Positions 46,508 to 58,440 of a stretch of DNA of 64,000 bases are shown piece by piece. Source of the stretch: Mercurialis annua (Eukaryota; Streptophyta; Magnoliopsida; Malpighiales; Euphorbiaceae); contig NC_065575.1 in NCBI RefSeq assembly GCF_937616625.2, positions 2,363,501 through 2,427,500 of the forward strand. The letters are read 5' to 3'. Within the stretch, counting starts at the first letter, position 1; the number at the start of each line of letters is the position of its first letter. The notes below the pieces were generated by a model that saw only the letters and a list, made by a program, of their open reading frames with translations, ran no database searches and was not told the origin of the DNA. The position numbers and the translations under genes were made by a program.

Positions 46508-48780
46508 TTAAATCTTGTTGAAGGCAACAATGTCACAGCTCTGAATATATTCATTACGTGGCTCGACTGTCAATTGCTCCTCGATGATGGTATCGACAGA
46601 TACAAGGTCGTCGACAATGGTGACCATGATCTGCAATTTCTTGATTCCGTAACCAACTGCAACCAGCTTTGCTGTAACAGCCACAATAGGAGCATTAGTT
46701 TCAGAAACTACTTCAGTAAATAGAAGCTATGCTAAAATGCAAATAATCTCATTAACTATATAACATGTTTGCAATTCAAAACATGAACTTTCAATTTTTT
46801 GCAATTCAAATCACCAATTAGAAATCCAATTGATCAGTGCTGATGTGGAACGTAGTAATCCAAAAACGAAAGGCATGGTAAGATGGGTTATGACTTCCAC
46901 ATCAACACAAATTGAGCGAATAAATCAGTGATTCAAATTGCAAAAATGAAATTCTGAGTTGAAATTACAAAATCAAACTATAAGAAGTTTCAAGGCAAAC
47001 CGTACATGCTCCCCATAAGAGACCGGGCATCTCGATACTCCTAACTGCCTCCTCCAACTTTTTCATATCTGTCTCATCGTCCCAAGGCTTTACATCCAAA
47101 AGAATAGAAGATTTTCCACCTGAAAATAGTGATCAAAGGTCAAAATGAATACCGAATGATTCAGAGCAGCGCATATATATGTTTTTTCATACAGCTAGAT
47201 GAGCAACTTAGATTATAAAAAAAAAAAACCAGCTTCTTACTCTCTTTCTTCTTGGCAGGCTTTTTAGCTGCCTCCCTCTCTTCTGCGGCCTTCTTATCCT
47301 CCTCTGTCTCATCACCAAAGAGATCCAAATCATCATCATCTTCTTCGGCAGCAGCAGCCTAAAGTAGCAATTGAAGAAATCAGAAAAAATAAATTGATGT
47401 GTATAACGGAGTTGATGTTTTGACAAGAGACAGGAGCTGGTAGCTAAGAATGCACGAGTATAGATTGGTAACAATTAAATTAACGATAAAATCCATTTAA
47501 ATCTTAGATGAAATCTATTAATTCATTTCTATCTTTAATAGAACTCTAAATAGATACATTTGCATTTGAAATTTTTGTTGTTTGGTATCCAAAAAAATAT
47601 ATGTACAGTTCATTCAAATGAAATGAGTTGAATATGTATATTTTGAGTAATTCTAATCTAACTAAATATTTCACTGTCAAAAATACCATATTATGTATAT
47701 TACAATTACTATTTTATAAAAGAATATAGTAGAAGTAATCATCATTATAAGAACTCCTCTCACTCTAGAATTTATTTGGAAATACCGTCAAAATTGATAG
47801 AATTTGAACCAAGTACAACTACTTCTGTAGATTTCTAATTAAAATTCTTAGAATTAACAAAATTCACTTATATCAAATATATTCTAAACGCTTGACCAAA
47901 TTTAAATTTAGATAGCTTCAAATCCCCACAATCACATTCTCCCTTGCAGAACAAGATTCATTCAAACTTGACACATTCAACAATCGATTTACTTTTAATT
48001 TTTTTATGAATGATGCCAATGCCAATGCCAAATGAAATTAAAATACTATCCTTATTATTACTAAGATCTCTCGCTTAAATTCACATAAAAGATCGAAATT
48101 TGCTACAGTGTAATGGAATTTATTTACTGTAAACTCCAGAGTTACAAATTCAATTACAATGCATAGTCAATGCAACAAAATGAAGCCCTAAGCTTAATAT
48201 TTATCATTTTTTACGCATGAAAGATTGAAACTTCAGGCAAATTCAATCAATTTGATCAAAAATTAAAATTGCAAAAAAAGAAAACTAGATACGCACCTCT
48301 TTAGCAGGGGCAGCAGCTTCTTCAGCTGGAGCAGCGGCGGCGGCCTGGCCACCAACTCTCACTCCAACAGCTTTCCCCGGAAAACTACACATTATCAAAT
48401 CAACACAAAGTAAATAAATCTCTAAAAATAACAAATACCCAACAAAATTAAACTAACAATTAACCAACAAAGTCTAACCTCGCGGAAAGCTGTGAGGAAA
48501 CACTGTCGTACCACTTCCCAGCATTGGGAAACGAAGCTCCCGGCTTCTCCGAAACGGCGGCGTATACCTTAATATCATCCTTAGTCAGCTGATCTCTAAT
48601 CACAATTCAAATTACAAACACAAAATTTACTACTCAATTCAATGATTTACAATTCTTAATAAGCAAATTAAAATTAAGAAAAATTGAAGCATACCCAGAG
48701 ATATAAGATTTTGCGGCGAGAAACTCTTCGAGGGACTTGAGACCTGACTCGGTGTGTAGATCTGAGAATGTGACGGCCAT
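46508..48780 (-). CDS. Translation elongation factor eEF1B beta-type subunit (EF-1-beta/delta, guanine exchange factor)
   Basis: Six exons on the minus strand: 48780-48695, 48595-48479, 48384-48297, 47358-47241, 47119-47006, 46671-46508; all junctions are GT/AG and the frame closes at 228 residues. It exchanges GDP for GTP on eEF1A in the cytosol. The N-terminal GST-C-like domain ([20 protein letters not shown]) is followed by an Ala/Glu/Pro-rich linker with an acidic stretch ([17 protein letters not shown], the conserved CK2-type acidic motif), a Lys-rich section, and the C-terminal catalytic exchange domain ([16 protein letters not shown] ... [14 protein letters not shown]), complete to the usual C-terminal Ile. 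The length is typical of plant beta subunits (about 224-231). Its neighbours are unrelated. Confidence 0.95.
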
Positions 48781-48882
48781 GGTGACAGTTGAGGAAGATG
48801 ACGGTCACGGAAGCGGATGACAGGCGGTGAGAGCAGTGGAAGGGAGGTGAAAGAGGAGGAAGTGGGTTAGTGAAGGAGTGAG

Positions 48883-48917
48883 TATATATATATGAGGCCA
48901 AAGAAAGTAAAACCCTA
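48883..48917 (-). promoter_or_regulatory. Core promoter of the eEF1B gene: TATA run and telo-box
   Basis: On the minus strand a TATA run (complement of 48883-48893) lies about 105 bases upstream of the ATG, and a telo-box (AAACCCTA on the plus strand at 48910-48917) lies 17 bases further upstream. Telo-boxes are common in plant promoters of translation-factor and ribosomal-protein genes, in either orientation. Confidence 0.6.
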
Positions 48918-50921
48918 GCAATTATTATAATTGGAATTCTATTTTGGATATTCTCTCTTTATGTTTAATTCAGTAAAATTAACAAGTTTTTATTAAAAGC
49001 AAAATGTTGCAAAAAAAACCCTTCAAATTTTTAAAATGACTTAAATATACTTAATACCAAAATCTTTTGCGCGTGTTTATGTAATTAGAGATTTTACGAA
49101 TTCACGAATTTTCATTTTGCATAATTATTTATTATTGACGATGTATTGTCATTGATGTTATTTAAATTTTTAATTTGTATTATATATTTTTATACCTGGT
49201 GGTAGAGACATTGTTTTTTATATATAATCTAAGGAGGGGGAGCGCTTGTGGGAGAATTTGAAACTGCGAACTGTTTACAAGGGTGTATACAATTTATGAT
49301 TGTCAATGATCGTAAGTCAAGTCGTAAATTTTGATTTAAAACAGTGAAAATCCCATGATCATAGATAGAGAATATGGTTGTAGGTAGGGAAATTTTAAGG
49401 CATTTAACAAAAAGACAGTACAAGAAGTTTAATTATGAGTATAAATTTGCAAAACAAAATGGAGGGGGCAACGGCCCCATTATTCCAAAGGGTTAAATCC
49501 ATCCGTAAATATCAGTATGTTTATATTGAATTTAATCCTTAAATAAATTGATAACATTAGTATTTTGACATTTGATGGAAATACGACGCAGCACAACGTC
49601 ACAGTCCTCAAACTTTGCATAAAATTATTTAAATTTGAGGCGGTCTATGATAGTGAAATTAAAATTGAGCAAAATAAAATACATTCATGAGAAACAGATA
49701 ATAGCAGTCAATCTCATACTGATAAATACAATAAGTTGAGGTGGTTTATGCTGTTTAGAGGCACTTTGGAACTAACAAATGTACGTTTTGAAGGAATAAA
49801 ATTTATGGTTTAGTACGGGAAAATGACGTTGACTTTAATAAGATTTTAAATTTTTTTCATACTACAAAATTTCTCATTTAAATTTTCAGTTAACTAGTGA
49901 AAAAGTTAACATCCTAATCATTTTTTTATGAATGATGAATTATGCTATCGTTTAATTATTCCTAATATTTTTTATAAATACATAAATTTTAAACAATTGA
50001 ATTTATAAATCCATAAATTTCACTAATTTAAAATCTATTAATTTTATAAAAATTATTGATTTTAAAAACATTCAGGCCTCAACCCAAATGGTGTCTAAAG
50101 CAATTTCCATATAAACAATACAACAAATCTGGGTATTCAAGCAATTATTATTTTTCATTTTGGTGACCAAATTTCAAATATATTCATTTTGACTATTAAA
50201 TTTTAATTTTATTTCAATGAGTGATTTTCTAGCAAAATATGCTTAATTTGGTCTATGAACTTCCATCTAAAAAGAAATAATGCATACTGATAAATTTTCA
50301 AGATAAAACTAGTGAAATTTGGTTGACACGTACATTTTTGCCCGAAAAAAAAATCTCATTTGAAATAAAATTAAAGTTCAGTAATCAAATGAAAGAATTA
50401 AAATTTGATCACTCAAAAAAAAAGAGTTTGAATACCCATAAAATCAATATCCAATTTTCATCAAACAAAAAACAAATAAATCATCCATAGCTATAGGATT
50501 CCATTTTCATATCAAATTCTGAAGAATCGATAAAAGATTCAATATTCTCCAAAAACATTAACTTTGTTCTTGTCACAACATTGCTATTACAATTTGTCTT
50601 ATTTATATCAAACTAACACAATACATTGCATTGCTTGGAAATTCTTTTCTTTGTTATTAACAAACTCAATCTCTTGTTTTTAGTAACCTATTTTATGTGT
50701 TCTACGAAAACCTGTCGAATTTTACATTTATACATATATGCTCTCTGTTTTCCATTTCAACATTTTTCGTTCCGTTCCTTAAATTTTCGTGCAACATATA
50801 TAGATTGTCGCAAGTGCGTATATAGTCTTGAAGACAATCTCCGTTAATAAAAGTTCTATGTTTTCCAGGACTTGTAAAACTAAAAACAATTTTAAAATTT
50901 TAAAAGATAATCTTTAGTTGA
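48918..50921. other. Intergenic spacer, no gene seen
   Basis: AT-rich. Around 50150-50430 there is a loose foldback (TTTTGGTGACCAAATTTCAA versus the complement of TTTGATCACTCAAA). A GGGGGCAACGGCCCC hairpin lies at 49467-49481. Nothing coding is supported. Confidence 0.4.
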
Positions 50922-53900
50922 ATGGAAGATCAAAAAAGGGTGATGGTAATTCAATATGCATCAAAAGAAATTAGTTCAAGTGCTTTAATGTGGGTATTTC
51001 AAGGCTTGTCACTCAAACCAGGCGATATTCTCATATTTCTTGCAGTTCTTCATCAGGTTAACAATCCTTGTAAGTCAAGAAATTTTAAATGTAAGTATAT
51101 ATTTTTTTTTATGTTTATTGAGACAAGAATAATTTTTTAGGTTTTTTTTTCTTGTGTTAATTGTTTTTAGTGGGATTTAAAAGCAAAGTGGATTCAAATT
51201 CGATGCTCGGAACAAATGAGAAAATTGTTGTGAGAGAAGCTGCCTGGAAGAAGGAAGAGTATATGAAGAACTCAGAACTTCAACAGATTTCCAAGCTTTA
51301 TGAGTTGCACAAGGTACGTGCTGAAAAATTTTAAAATGTAAAACACCAAAATGACATGTTTTTATGAGAAAATATTATAATTTATTATGCACGGAAACCT
51401 TGAGGAAGCCGCGTTTCCCCATATTCAAAATCCTTTTATATTTGAAATTCTCAGAAACTCATAAGAAATGTTTAGCTACTAATTAATCCTGATCAAATTT
51501 CAGGTTGAATTTAAGGTAGAGGTGGCAACAGGACATTCGCCGAAAGTAATTGCTGTAAAAGCAGCAGAAGATTTCAGGGCAACATGGGTTATTCTTGACA
51601 GGTCAACCAAATTTCCTGACAGAATTAATCTTTTTACTTCAAACTAATAATGCTCTTAATTTTCGGTTTCGTTTGGTTTTTAATATTAAGAAAATTAAAA
51701 AACTGAAAGAAATCGAACTGTCTATATGTACAGAAATTTTCATGAATATTGTATTGTTCAAGTCGTTAAAATATATAATACATTGTTATTTCATTTGAAT
51801 TTTAATATTTTTAGAAAATGTGACTTATATCTCAGCAAATTTTACTCCTATTTTATTTTAAATATCCATAACCTTTGACAAATTAACTTCCGAATCGAAC
51901 TGAAACTAAATTTCTCAGGAAGCTAAAGAAAGACAGGAAATACTTTTTGGCAAGACTTTCATGTGGGATATCAAGAATGAAGCGAAACGACAAGATCGAG
52001 CAATTCAGAGGTCCGAAAATAAAGCAAGAACAACATACCGGCTTTATTACTTACGATGATATGTTGGTCGGAACTCCAGAACCTGAAGAACTTTTCAGTA
52101 TCAAAATTTCCCTAGGTAATCAATTTCATCTGCATACATGTTTAAAATTTAGTTGTTCAATCATAGTGTTAAACTTTTATAGAGTTACTTAACTATAGGT
52201 TTTTTACATAGTGATTATCACCGTTTTATGTGTTAAATTTTAGTAACATGACTTATATTTTTTTTTCATCCACAAGGTTAATATAACAATTGTGTGGCAT
52301 GAAACACATTGGATTACCACATAAATCTTAAAATAGAAACAGTAGACTAATTTATAAAAATAATAATTTTTTTGACTATTTAGTTCATTGTTATAAATTC
52401 AGGGAGCAATTCGGTTTGTTACATTGCTTGTTTAACAATTTTAAGGATAATTAGTTTGTTTTTAAACTTTTTAGAAGGTTAGAGTTTCCCTTCTACCTAA
52501 ATTTACTATAATATTCAATCTGCCTATTACATTAGTTTCTCCTTTTTATTAATTAGAATCCTCATTTTTTTAATTTTCTTTTGGATATTACTGTCGAAAC
52601 TCGTAAAACGGATGATCAAACTGTCGAAATTAATTTCTGAAAATCAGTTTGGTCATACTTTGTGTTATGAAAATTTATTTTAGCTAAATATTATTAAATA
52701 ATTTCTACCTCTAATATTATACTTTATTTGCTATTACTAGACCAAGAGATCGTAGAAGATTCAACATGTTCGCTTTGTAAGAATCGTCGACTGACCAATG
52801 GATGCGAAATGGAATTCACATACGAAGAACTTGTCGATGCAACTGATAGTTTTTCGACGAACAATTCATTACACGACGGTGTTTTAGGATCTTATTTTAT
52901 AGGATACGTAAAAAGTAAAAATCTGAAAATTATTGTCGACCTACAAAAAGTTTCAACGTCGCAAGAAGAAATGAAATTCAGTTCAGAATTTAATCTGTTC
53001 AAGACAGCAAGACATAGAAATGTACTGAAGCTCTTAGGAACATGTAGACAAGGAAGTCTGAAGCTACTTGTGTATGAATATGTCTGCAATGGCTTACTAA
53101 AACAGCACTTGTCAAGTAAGAATCTTAATTTTTTTACAGGCTTAATCATTAAAAAGTATCATTTTTGATTTTTCCGTTTATGATCTAAACTTTTAAATTG
53201 TCAATTTTAACTAAATTTTAGATTTTCAAATTCAGGGTCTTTCTATGGTTACTTTATTTTTCACAAAGTAAACCTTATTTTGTTCACTTATCACCGTTGG
53301 ATGAATTTTCAACGGTAATAAGTGAACAAAGTAAACTTTACTTTGTAAAAAACAAAGTAACCATAGAAAGACCCATTATTTTAGCGATTTATATTTAATT
53401 TATTTTAGCGATTTATTCATTTATTTTATTTATTTTGGCGATTTATTCAAGCTATATTAATAAAATCTGTGGCATGATGTAGAACATTGGCCGTTGGGTC
53501 TAACGTGGACGGAGAGGATGAAAGTGGCATTAGGAGCAGCCAGAGGATTAAACTTTCTGCACCAAAACGACATCGTTCACAAGAATGTTAGAACAAGTAG
53601 CATTCCTGTAACTCATGATTTCGAACCAATGGTAAGAATTGAAAATCTAATAACTAAGCAAAATGTATTAATATTACGCACAATTCTAGTCTTTTTACTA
53701 CAAATACTATACTTTCAATTCGTGTCGTATGCATACTGTAATCTTTTTGATTTTAATCAAATATATCCGCAATTGATCTGGAGTTGACGTGGTTGTTAAT
53801 TGTTATATGTGTCATATAAGATTAATCTCACGCATGTAGACGTACCATATCACGCCATATCATATCCAAACTAATTGTGAATATATTTGGCAGTTGTCGA

Positions 53901-56584
53901 CAAATTGATGGTAAACTAACATTTTTGTATAAAGTTGGCGAACTAATTAACGCGTTGTCGTCTTGAATGTTTCAGCTCGGAAGTTTCGGGCGTCCATCGG
54001 AGGAAAAAGTTGTTGAAACTTTGGGGTATTTAGCACCGGAATATGCCGGAACATGGAAACTTTCGACTGCTACAGATGTTTATGCATTTGGAATTGTTTT
54101 GTTAGAGTTGATTACTGGTCAGATGGTTACTGATAAAATGCCAGGGGGGAAGAGTCTTGTGGAATGGGTAAGCAACTATCAATTACACTACAAATAGAGG
54201 TAGAGGTGCGCATTCAATTCAAACCGAACTGAAGTAGTTGGTTCAGTCGATTTTTTGATCCGGCTATTGAAATTTTTTATATTTAAAATCAAACTGAACT
54301 AAAAAAAATCAATTTTTGATAATATCAAACCAAATTTTTCTGTCCGGTTATTTGTTTTACCCTAGATATAGGCGTGTACTTAACCAAACTGATTGAAAAA
54401 CCAAACTGAACTGAAAATCGTTGGTTTGGTTCATTTATTAGTTATTACAGATCTTTTAAAATAGGCTTAATTACTTAAAAAACCTCCACCTTATAATATT
54501 TTTTCGTTTATACCATGACCTAGGAAAAAGTTCATTTGTACCCTTTTTTTGATTTTTTGTTTTCAACTCTACCCTAAAGCACTATATTGAACTTTTTTTT
54601 ATCTAGAAAAAGCTTAAAATAATCCTTCATTTTTTTAATTTATTTGTATTTTTTCAAATAGAAAAAAGATGATATAACCCTTCTATTTAATTATTTTTAA
54701 TATTTTCATCCTATAATTAATTAAATTGTCAAAAAATAAAATTTTGGGGTACAATTGAAAACGAAAAATCAAAAAAAGGGTACAAATGAACTTTTTCCTA
54801 GGTCAGGGTATAAACGAAAAATTGTTTAAAGGTGGGATTTTTTTAAGTAATTAGACCTTTAAAATACTATAACTTTTAAAAAGAATAATCTTATATTTAT
54901 ATATTAAAGCGGTTAAAATGTATGATATATTATAATTTGATATATATTTGATTCTTAATTTTAGCTTTTTTATTTTTTATTTTTCTTATATTTTCTATTA
55001 AAATTTATTTTTATATTTGGATAAAATCAGAAGCTGAACCGGACTTGACCTTTCTAATTCAGGTCGATTTCTATTTTCTTTACGAAAGAACAATCAATTT
55101 TCCTGTTTTTACTACCGAATCAAACCGAAATATAAAATGCATATCTCTGATCAATTACTTGTTTTCTTGTTTCACAATTAGAGTTTTATTTTACAGGCAA
55201 GGCCCCTTCTAAAGGAAAGGAGATTACTTGAGATGATAGATTATAGAATTGGCAACTCTCATGATAGTGAGCAACTTTATTGGATGGGGAGAGTAATACA
55301 TAATTGTCTCCATAAAATTCCACATAAAAGATTGACAATGGACAAGGTAACTAAAATTTCACTAAATTTCTTATCTTTAGTATCAAAATTACTTTTTTAT
55401 ATTCATAATTTTGACAATTTTATCAAATATATCTTAAAAATGGTCAATCTAATCCGTCAATTTTACAAATATGAAACAATTATATCGAAACCTTAATTGA
55501 AATGTGTCTATTCCAACACAAAGGAACAAGGGGTCAACGTGCCCCTGAACTTGTGACACAGAGTCATTTAACCCAATTTATATTTTTTTGAGTAATTAAT
55601 TCCAAAACTCTTCATTTTTGGGTCAGATTATCCCATAATTGTATTTTAAAACGCGTAAAATTATAAATCAGAGGTGAGGGATGCGTAAAAGAAATTAGAG
55701 AGTTTTCTAATTGTTGCGATAAAATTATCTTAAACCTATTTTTGCAATAAAAATATAAATTATGGAATAATCTGACCCAAAAATGAAGAATTTTAGGATT
55801 AGTTATTCAAAAAAATACAAATTGGATTAAATAACCTCGTGTCACAAGTTTAGAAGGCGCGTTAACTCTTTGTTCCAACGCAATGTGCCTAGGTGGAGTT
55901 TCTCATTTTCTAACTATATTCACTTACAAAACAACATGGTCGAATCAAACATGTTTTAATTAGAAATTGAATATAATTGTTTCAACTCAAAATTAACATA
56001 CCATATTGTTCAAAAAATTTAGTAACATATTTAATAAAGGGGTCAAAATTATGAAAATAACAAATCGTTTTGGAAGTTTTTTTTTTTATAGAAGTCACAA
56101 CTTATATATTGTACAAAAACTTATCAAGTGCTGCATTTTACTTTTTAATTTTTTTCCTTTAAGAAAAAAATTTAGAGCTCGAAAAATTGATATTTATCTA
56201 TTATCGTAAAAAAATCATTTCCGCTCATTTTCCGTTTCAACATTCACAATTCATCTTCTTGTTCTGTATAAATAGGTAGTTTCCGCGTTGGAATGCATAG
56301 CAGAGAGACAAGCAAGCAATGTAATGGACGATATTTCTGCAGTGAGATCATATCTGGCAAACCGAATAAGCGACATCGATCGGAATCAAGGCTCGGAGAG
56401 AACTGAAATGTTCAGTATAGAACTTGATTCAGAAGGAGCTGAAGAGCAAGTGATGAATGTAACTTCATCTTCAACAGCAAGTGCAAGTTTCAGCAGAAGC
56501 TCTATAAGTAGAACAAGCACTAGTTTTAGCAGAAGCTCTGTAAGTAGTAGTGGGCAGGGTGATAAAATGCAGAGTAATCAATAA
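50922..56584 (+). CDS. USP-domain receptor-like cytoplasmic pseudokinase (inactive kinase type)
   Basis: Nine exons (50922-51069, 51171-51313, 51504-51601, 51919-52115, 52741-53115, 53483-53631, 53976-54167, 55197-55346, 56276-56584) join to 586 residues. Residues 1-135 are a universal-stress/adenine-nucleotide-hydrolase-like domain ('ASKEISSSALMWVFQGLSLKPGD'; 'VKAAEDFRATWVILDR'), then a conserved 'LSCGISRMKRNDKIEQ' block, then a kinase fold from about 220. Three catalytic residues are changed: the beta-3 Lys is Asp262 (IIVDLQKV), HRD is H-K-N (353-355), DFG is S-F-G (373-375). The alpha-C Glu278, APE (390-392) and 'DVYAFGIVLLELITG' are kept. It matches the plant family annotated as inactive kinases with a USP domain. 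The exon-1 donor could alternatively be 51057, but GTAAGT at 51070 gives better continuity (HQVNNPLGFKSK). The C-terminus is a Ser-rich tail (SFSRSS repeats). Confidence 0.85.
53235..53374. mobile_element. 140-bp near-perfect foldback MITE in intron 5 of the pseudokinase
   Basis: Arms of about 65 bp pair almost perfectly: GGGTCTTTCTATGGTTACTT at the left and its complement at the right, with a short ATGAATTTT-like loop around 53304. No convincing target duplication was found. On transcription it would form a long hairpin inside the intron. Confidence 0.75.
54187..55149. mobile_element. hAT-like MITE in intron 7, interrupted by a Mutator-type MITE
   Basis: ATCAATTAC occurs at 54178-54186 and 55150-55158, matching an 8-9 bp target duplication. 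The ends carry GTGCGCATTCAATTCAAACC and the complement (ATTTCGGTTTGATTC), with AACCGAACTGAA-type motifs in both orientations. The interior contains the complete element 54464-54857, so the outer insertion is older. The left edge is uncertain because of a short duplication (TAGAGGTAGAGG). Confidence 0.5.
54464..54857. mobile_element. Mutator-type MITE, 394 bp, 9-bp target duplication TTTAAAATA, nested
   Basis: Exact TTTAAAATA at 54455-54463 and 54858-54866. Termini GGCTTAATTACTTAAAAAACC and the complement of TTTTTTAAGTAATTAGACC; arms include CGTTTATACCATGACCTAGG and its complement. Same family as 4906-5279, and inserted in another MITE within intron 7 of the pseudokinase. Confidence 0.8.
55520..55872. 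mobile_element. Foldback MITE, 353 bp, in intron 8 of the pseudokinase
   Basis: Flanks TTCCAACAC (55511-55519) and TTCCAACGC (55873-55881) match at 8 of 9 bases. The arms pair over about 120 bp (left GAACTTGTGACAC, AACCCAATTTATATTTTTTTG; right their complements). Mutator-like by duplication length and long arms. Confidence 0.7.
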
Positions 56585-57165
56585 TTTTATTGTATTATGT
56601 AGAAATGCATAATGAAATTCAGAAATGTAATAACTATGTTATTTCCATAAATTTAGGTCTCAATTACTGTTTTTCTCTTTAATTTTAGAAAATAACTAAC
56701 TCTTTTTATGATTTTTATGTTTTATATTTACCATTACAAGGGAATTTTAGTTAATGAAAATTAAATATTTGGAGAAAAATTTAAAATTCATCGACGAATT
56801 AATCATTTTTATTTCTCATGATTGAATATAGACGAAGAAATATGGAAAAAATAAGATTTTTTTTCCTATTAAATTGAATCAAAAGACGTCGGCCATTCAG
56901 TCCTTAAAACTGTCTGGAAATTCTAAGGAAATGAGCATTTAAGGATAATTAGGATACAAATTAAAATCCAAGGACTGTTCTGATAGAAAGAAAATACTTT
57001 AGGGATGGATAATGTAAATTACCCGCTCAAAGAGTTATAATTCAGCTTATTGATTAAAGTATAAGGGTAAATTTGATCCTTTATCCTAATTTAGCTACAT
57101 CTTTTTTCAAGATTGAAACGACGTCGTTGACCTGTCCTATAGGCTATAGCTACTGGATAAACCTG
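56585..57165. other. 3' region and spacer, no gene seen
   Basis: 3' UTR of the pseudokinase (possible AATGAAA / AATAAC signals near 56610-56630) followed by AT-rich spacer. No coding frame or clear element. Confidence 0.35.
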
Positions 57166-58440
57166 CTTTCATTTGAACCCTGCACTTTCATTTCACCGCC
57201 ATTAACAGTCGCCGGTCGCCGGCTCCATTTCCACCGGTAATCCTTTTCAGTCTCCCTGTTCAGTCTTAAGTTTTTAACGTTGAACTTTAAGCTTAGTCTA
57301 ATCATATGCTTTTAAAATGTTTCGTTTGTTTAATTGCTTTAATGACCAACATTTCAAATTGAGTTTTTATTTTGTCATTATTCAGTTTTGAAGAATCAAA
57401 TCCTTAAAAAGATGGTAAATAATTATGTTATTCCAGCTTACGGAATGAATGAGATGAGTTCGGGTTATCATTTTGATTCTTATATGTAGCAATTTGATGT
57501 TAGTATTGTATTTCGGCTTACTTGGCAATAGATTAGAAGACCTTTATAATTACTGATAACTCTCGGATAGAGTATTCGAACGGAAAAATCCATTAGATAA
57601 TGAACTTTTGGTTCTAAGCCATCTCTGGCGATGAGTCAACAATTTGAAGTGCTTTTCTTGCGTATTCTTGATGAATGGATTTTTGTGATTTAATAAGGAA
57701 GTTTATGTGTGGAACCTGTGAAGTTAGGGCTTTTTGTGATTTAGTGATTGAAATGATGTGCTGGAATTGAAAGATTGTGAATTTGTTGAGGCGGTTGGAT
57801 TGGTCGATTCCAAAGTCGGAACGAATTTTTAGATTTTGCTGCTGCTGTTTAGTATTTAGAGAAGGGAGATTATAGATCTTCTGTTTGGAAAGTCTGAAAA
57901 TGCAAGGTTTCTTCTGACAAATTGGATTCTAAGTTTCTAATGAGTAATTTTCGTGTTTGAAAAGGATATGCTTGCTAGAGTCCAATTCTTGAGGCTTAAA
58001 AACGAACCTAAAACATATTGAAATAAATAATCATGATCCAAATGACATGGAAAGAAAAATTAAGAGGTCATACTTTGTCTTTCTTAAGCCACCAAATGGT
58101 AAAATCAGTCAAATTTATAATGTTCCGGCTCTCATTTCCGGTGTCTTCTAGGTCTTTATTTTCCTGATGGTGGTACTCTCTTTATTATGTATGTACATAT
58201 TTGTGTATATATATGTATTATCATTAGTTTGCATAGGTGTTTTCTTGCTCTTTCTAGTTATCTGTTATTCTCTGCATTCTCATAGAAAATTAGGCACTGA
58301 GGACAAACATACAATTGAGTGAAAATTAGGCAATGGTGTTGAAGCAAAAATACAAATTTGATTTTTCTTCGTGTTGTGTGCAGCATATGCTGAGGGCAAT
58401 CTATAGAAGATTTCAGCTCTAAACTAAATGCGGAGAATAA
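57166..58440 (+). promoter_or_regulatory. 5' leader of the PORR gene with two upstream ORFs
   Basis: A GC-richer stretch (57170-57236) ends TCCACCG|GTAATC, a good donor, and TGTGTGCAG at 58375-58383 gives an acceptor, so a leader intron of about 1.15 kb is inferred. The second leader exon has two upstream ATGs: 58387-58422 (11 codons, closed before the main start) and 58428-58502 (24 codons, overlapping the main start out of frame). Both precede the main ATG at 58441. Confidence 0.5.

Noticed and set aside
47208..47474. Minus-strand 88-codon frame
   Set aside because: Wrong-frame reading of exon 4 of the eEF1B gene plus intron.
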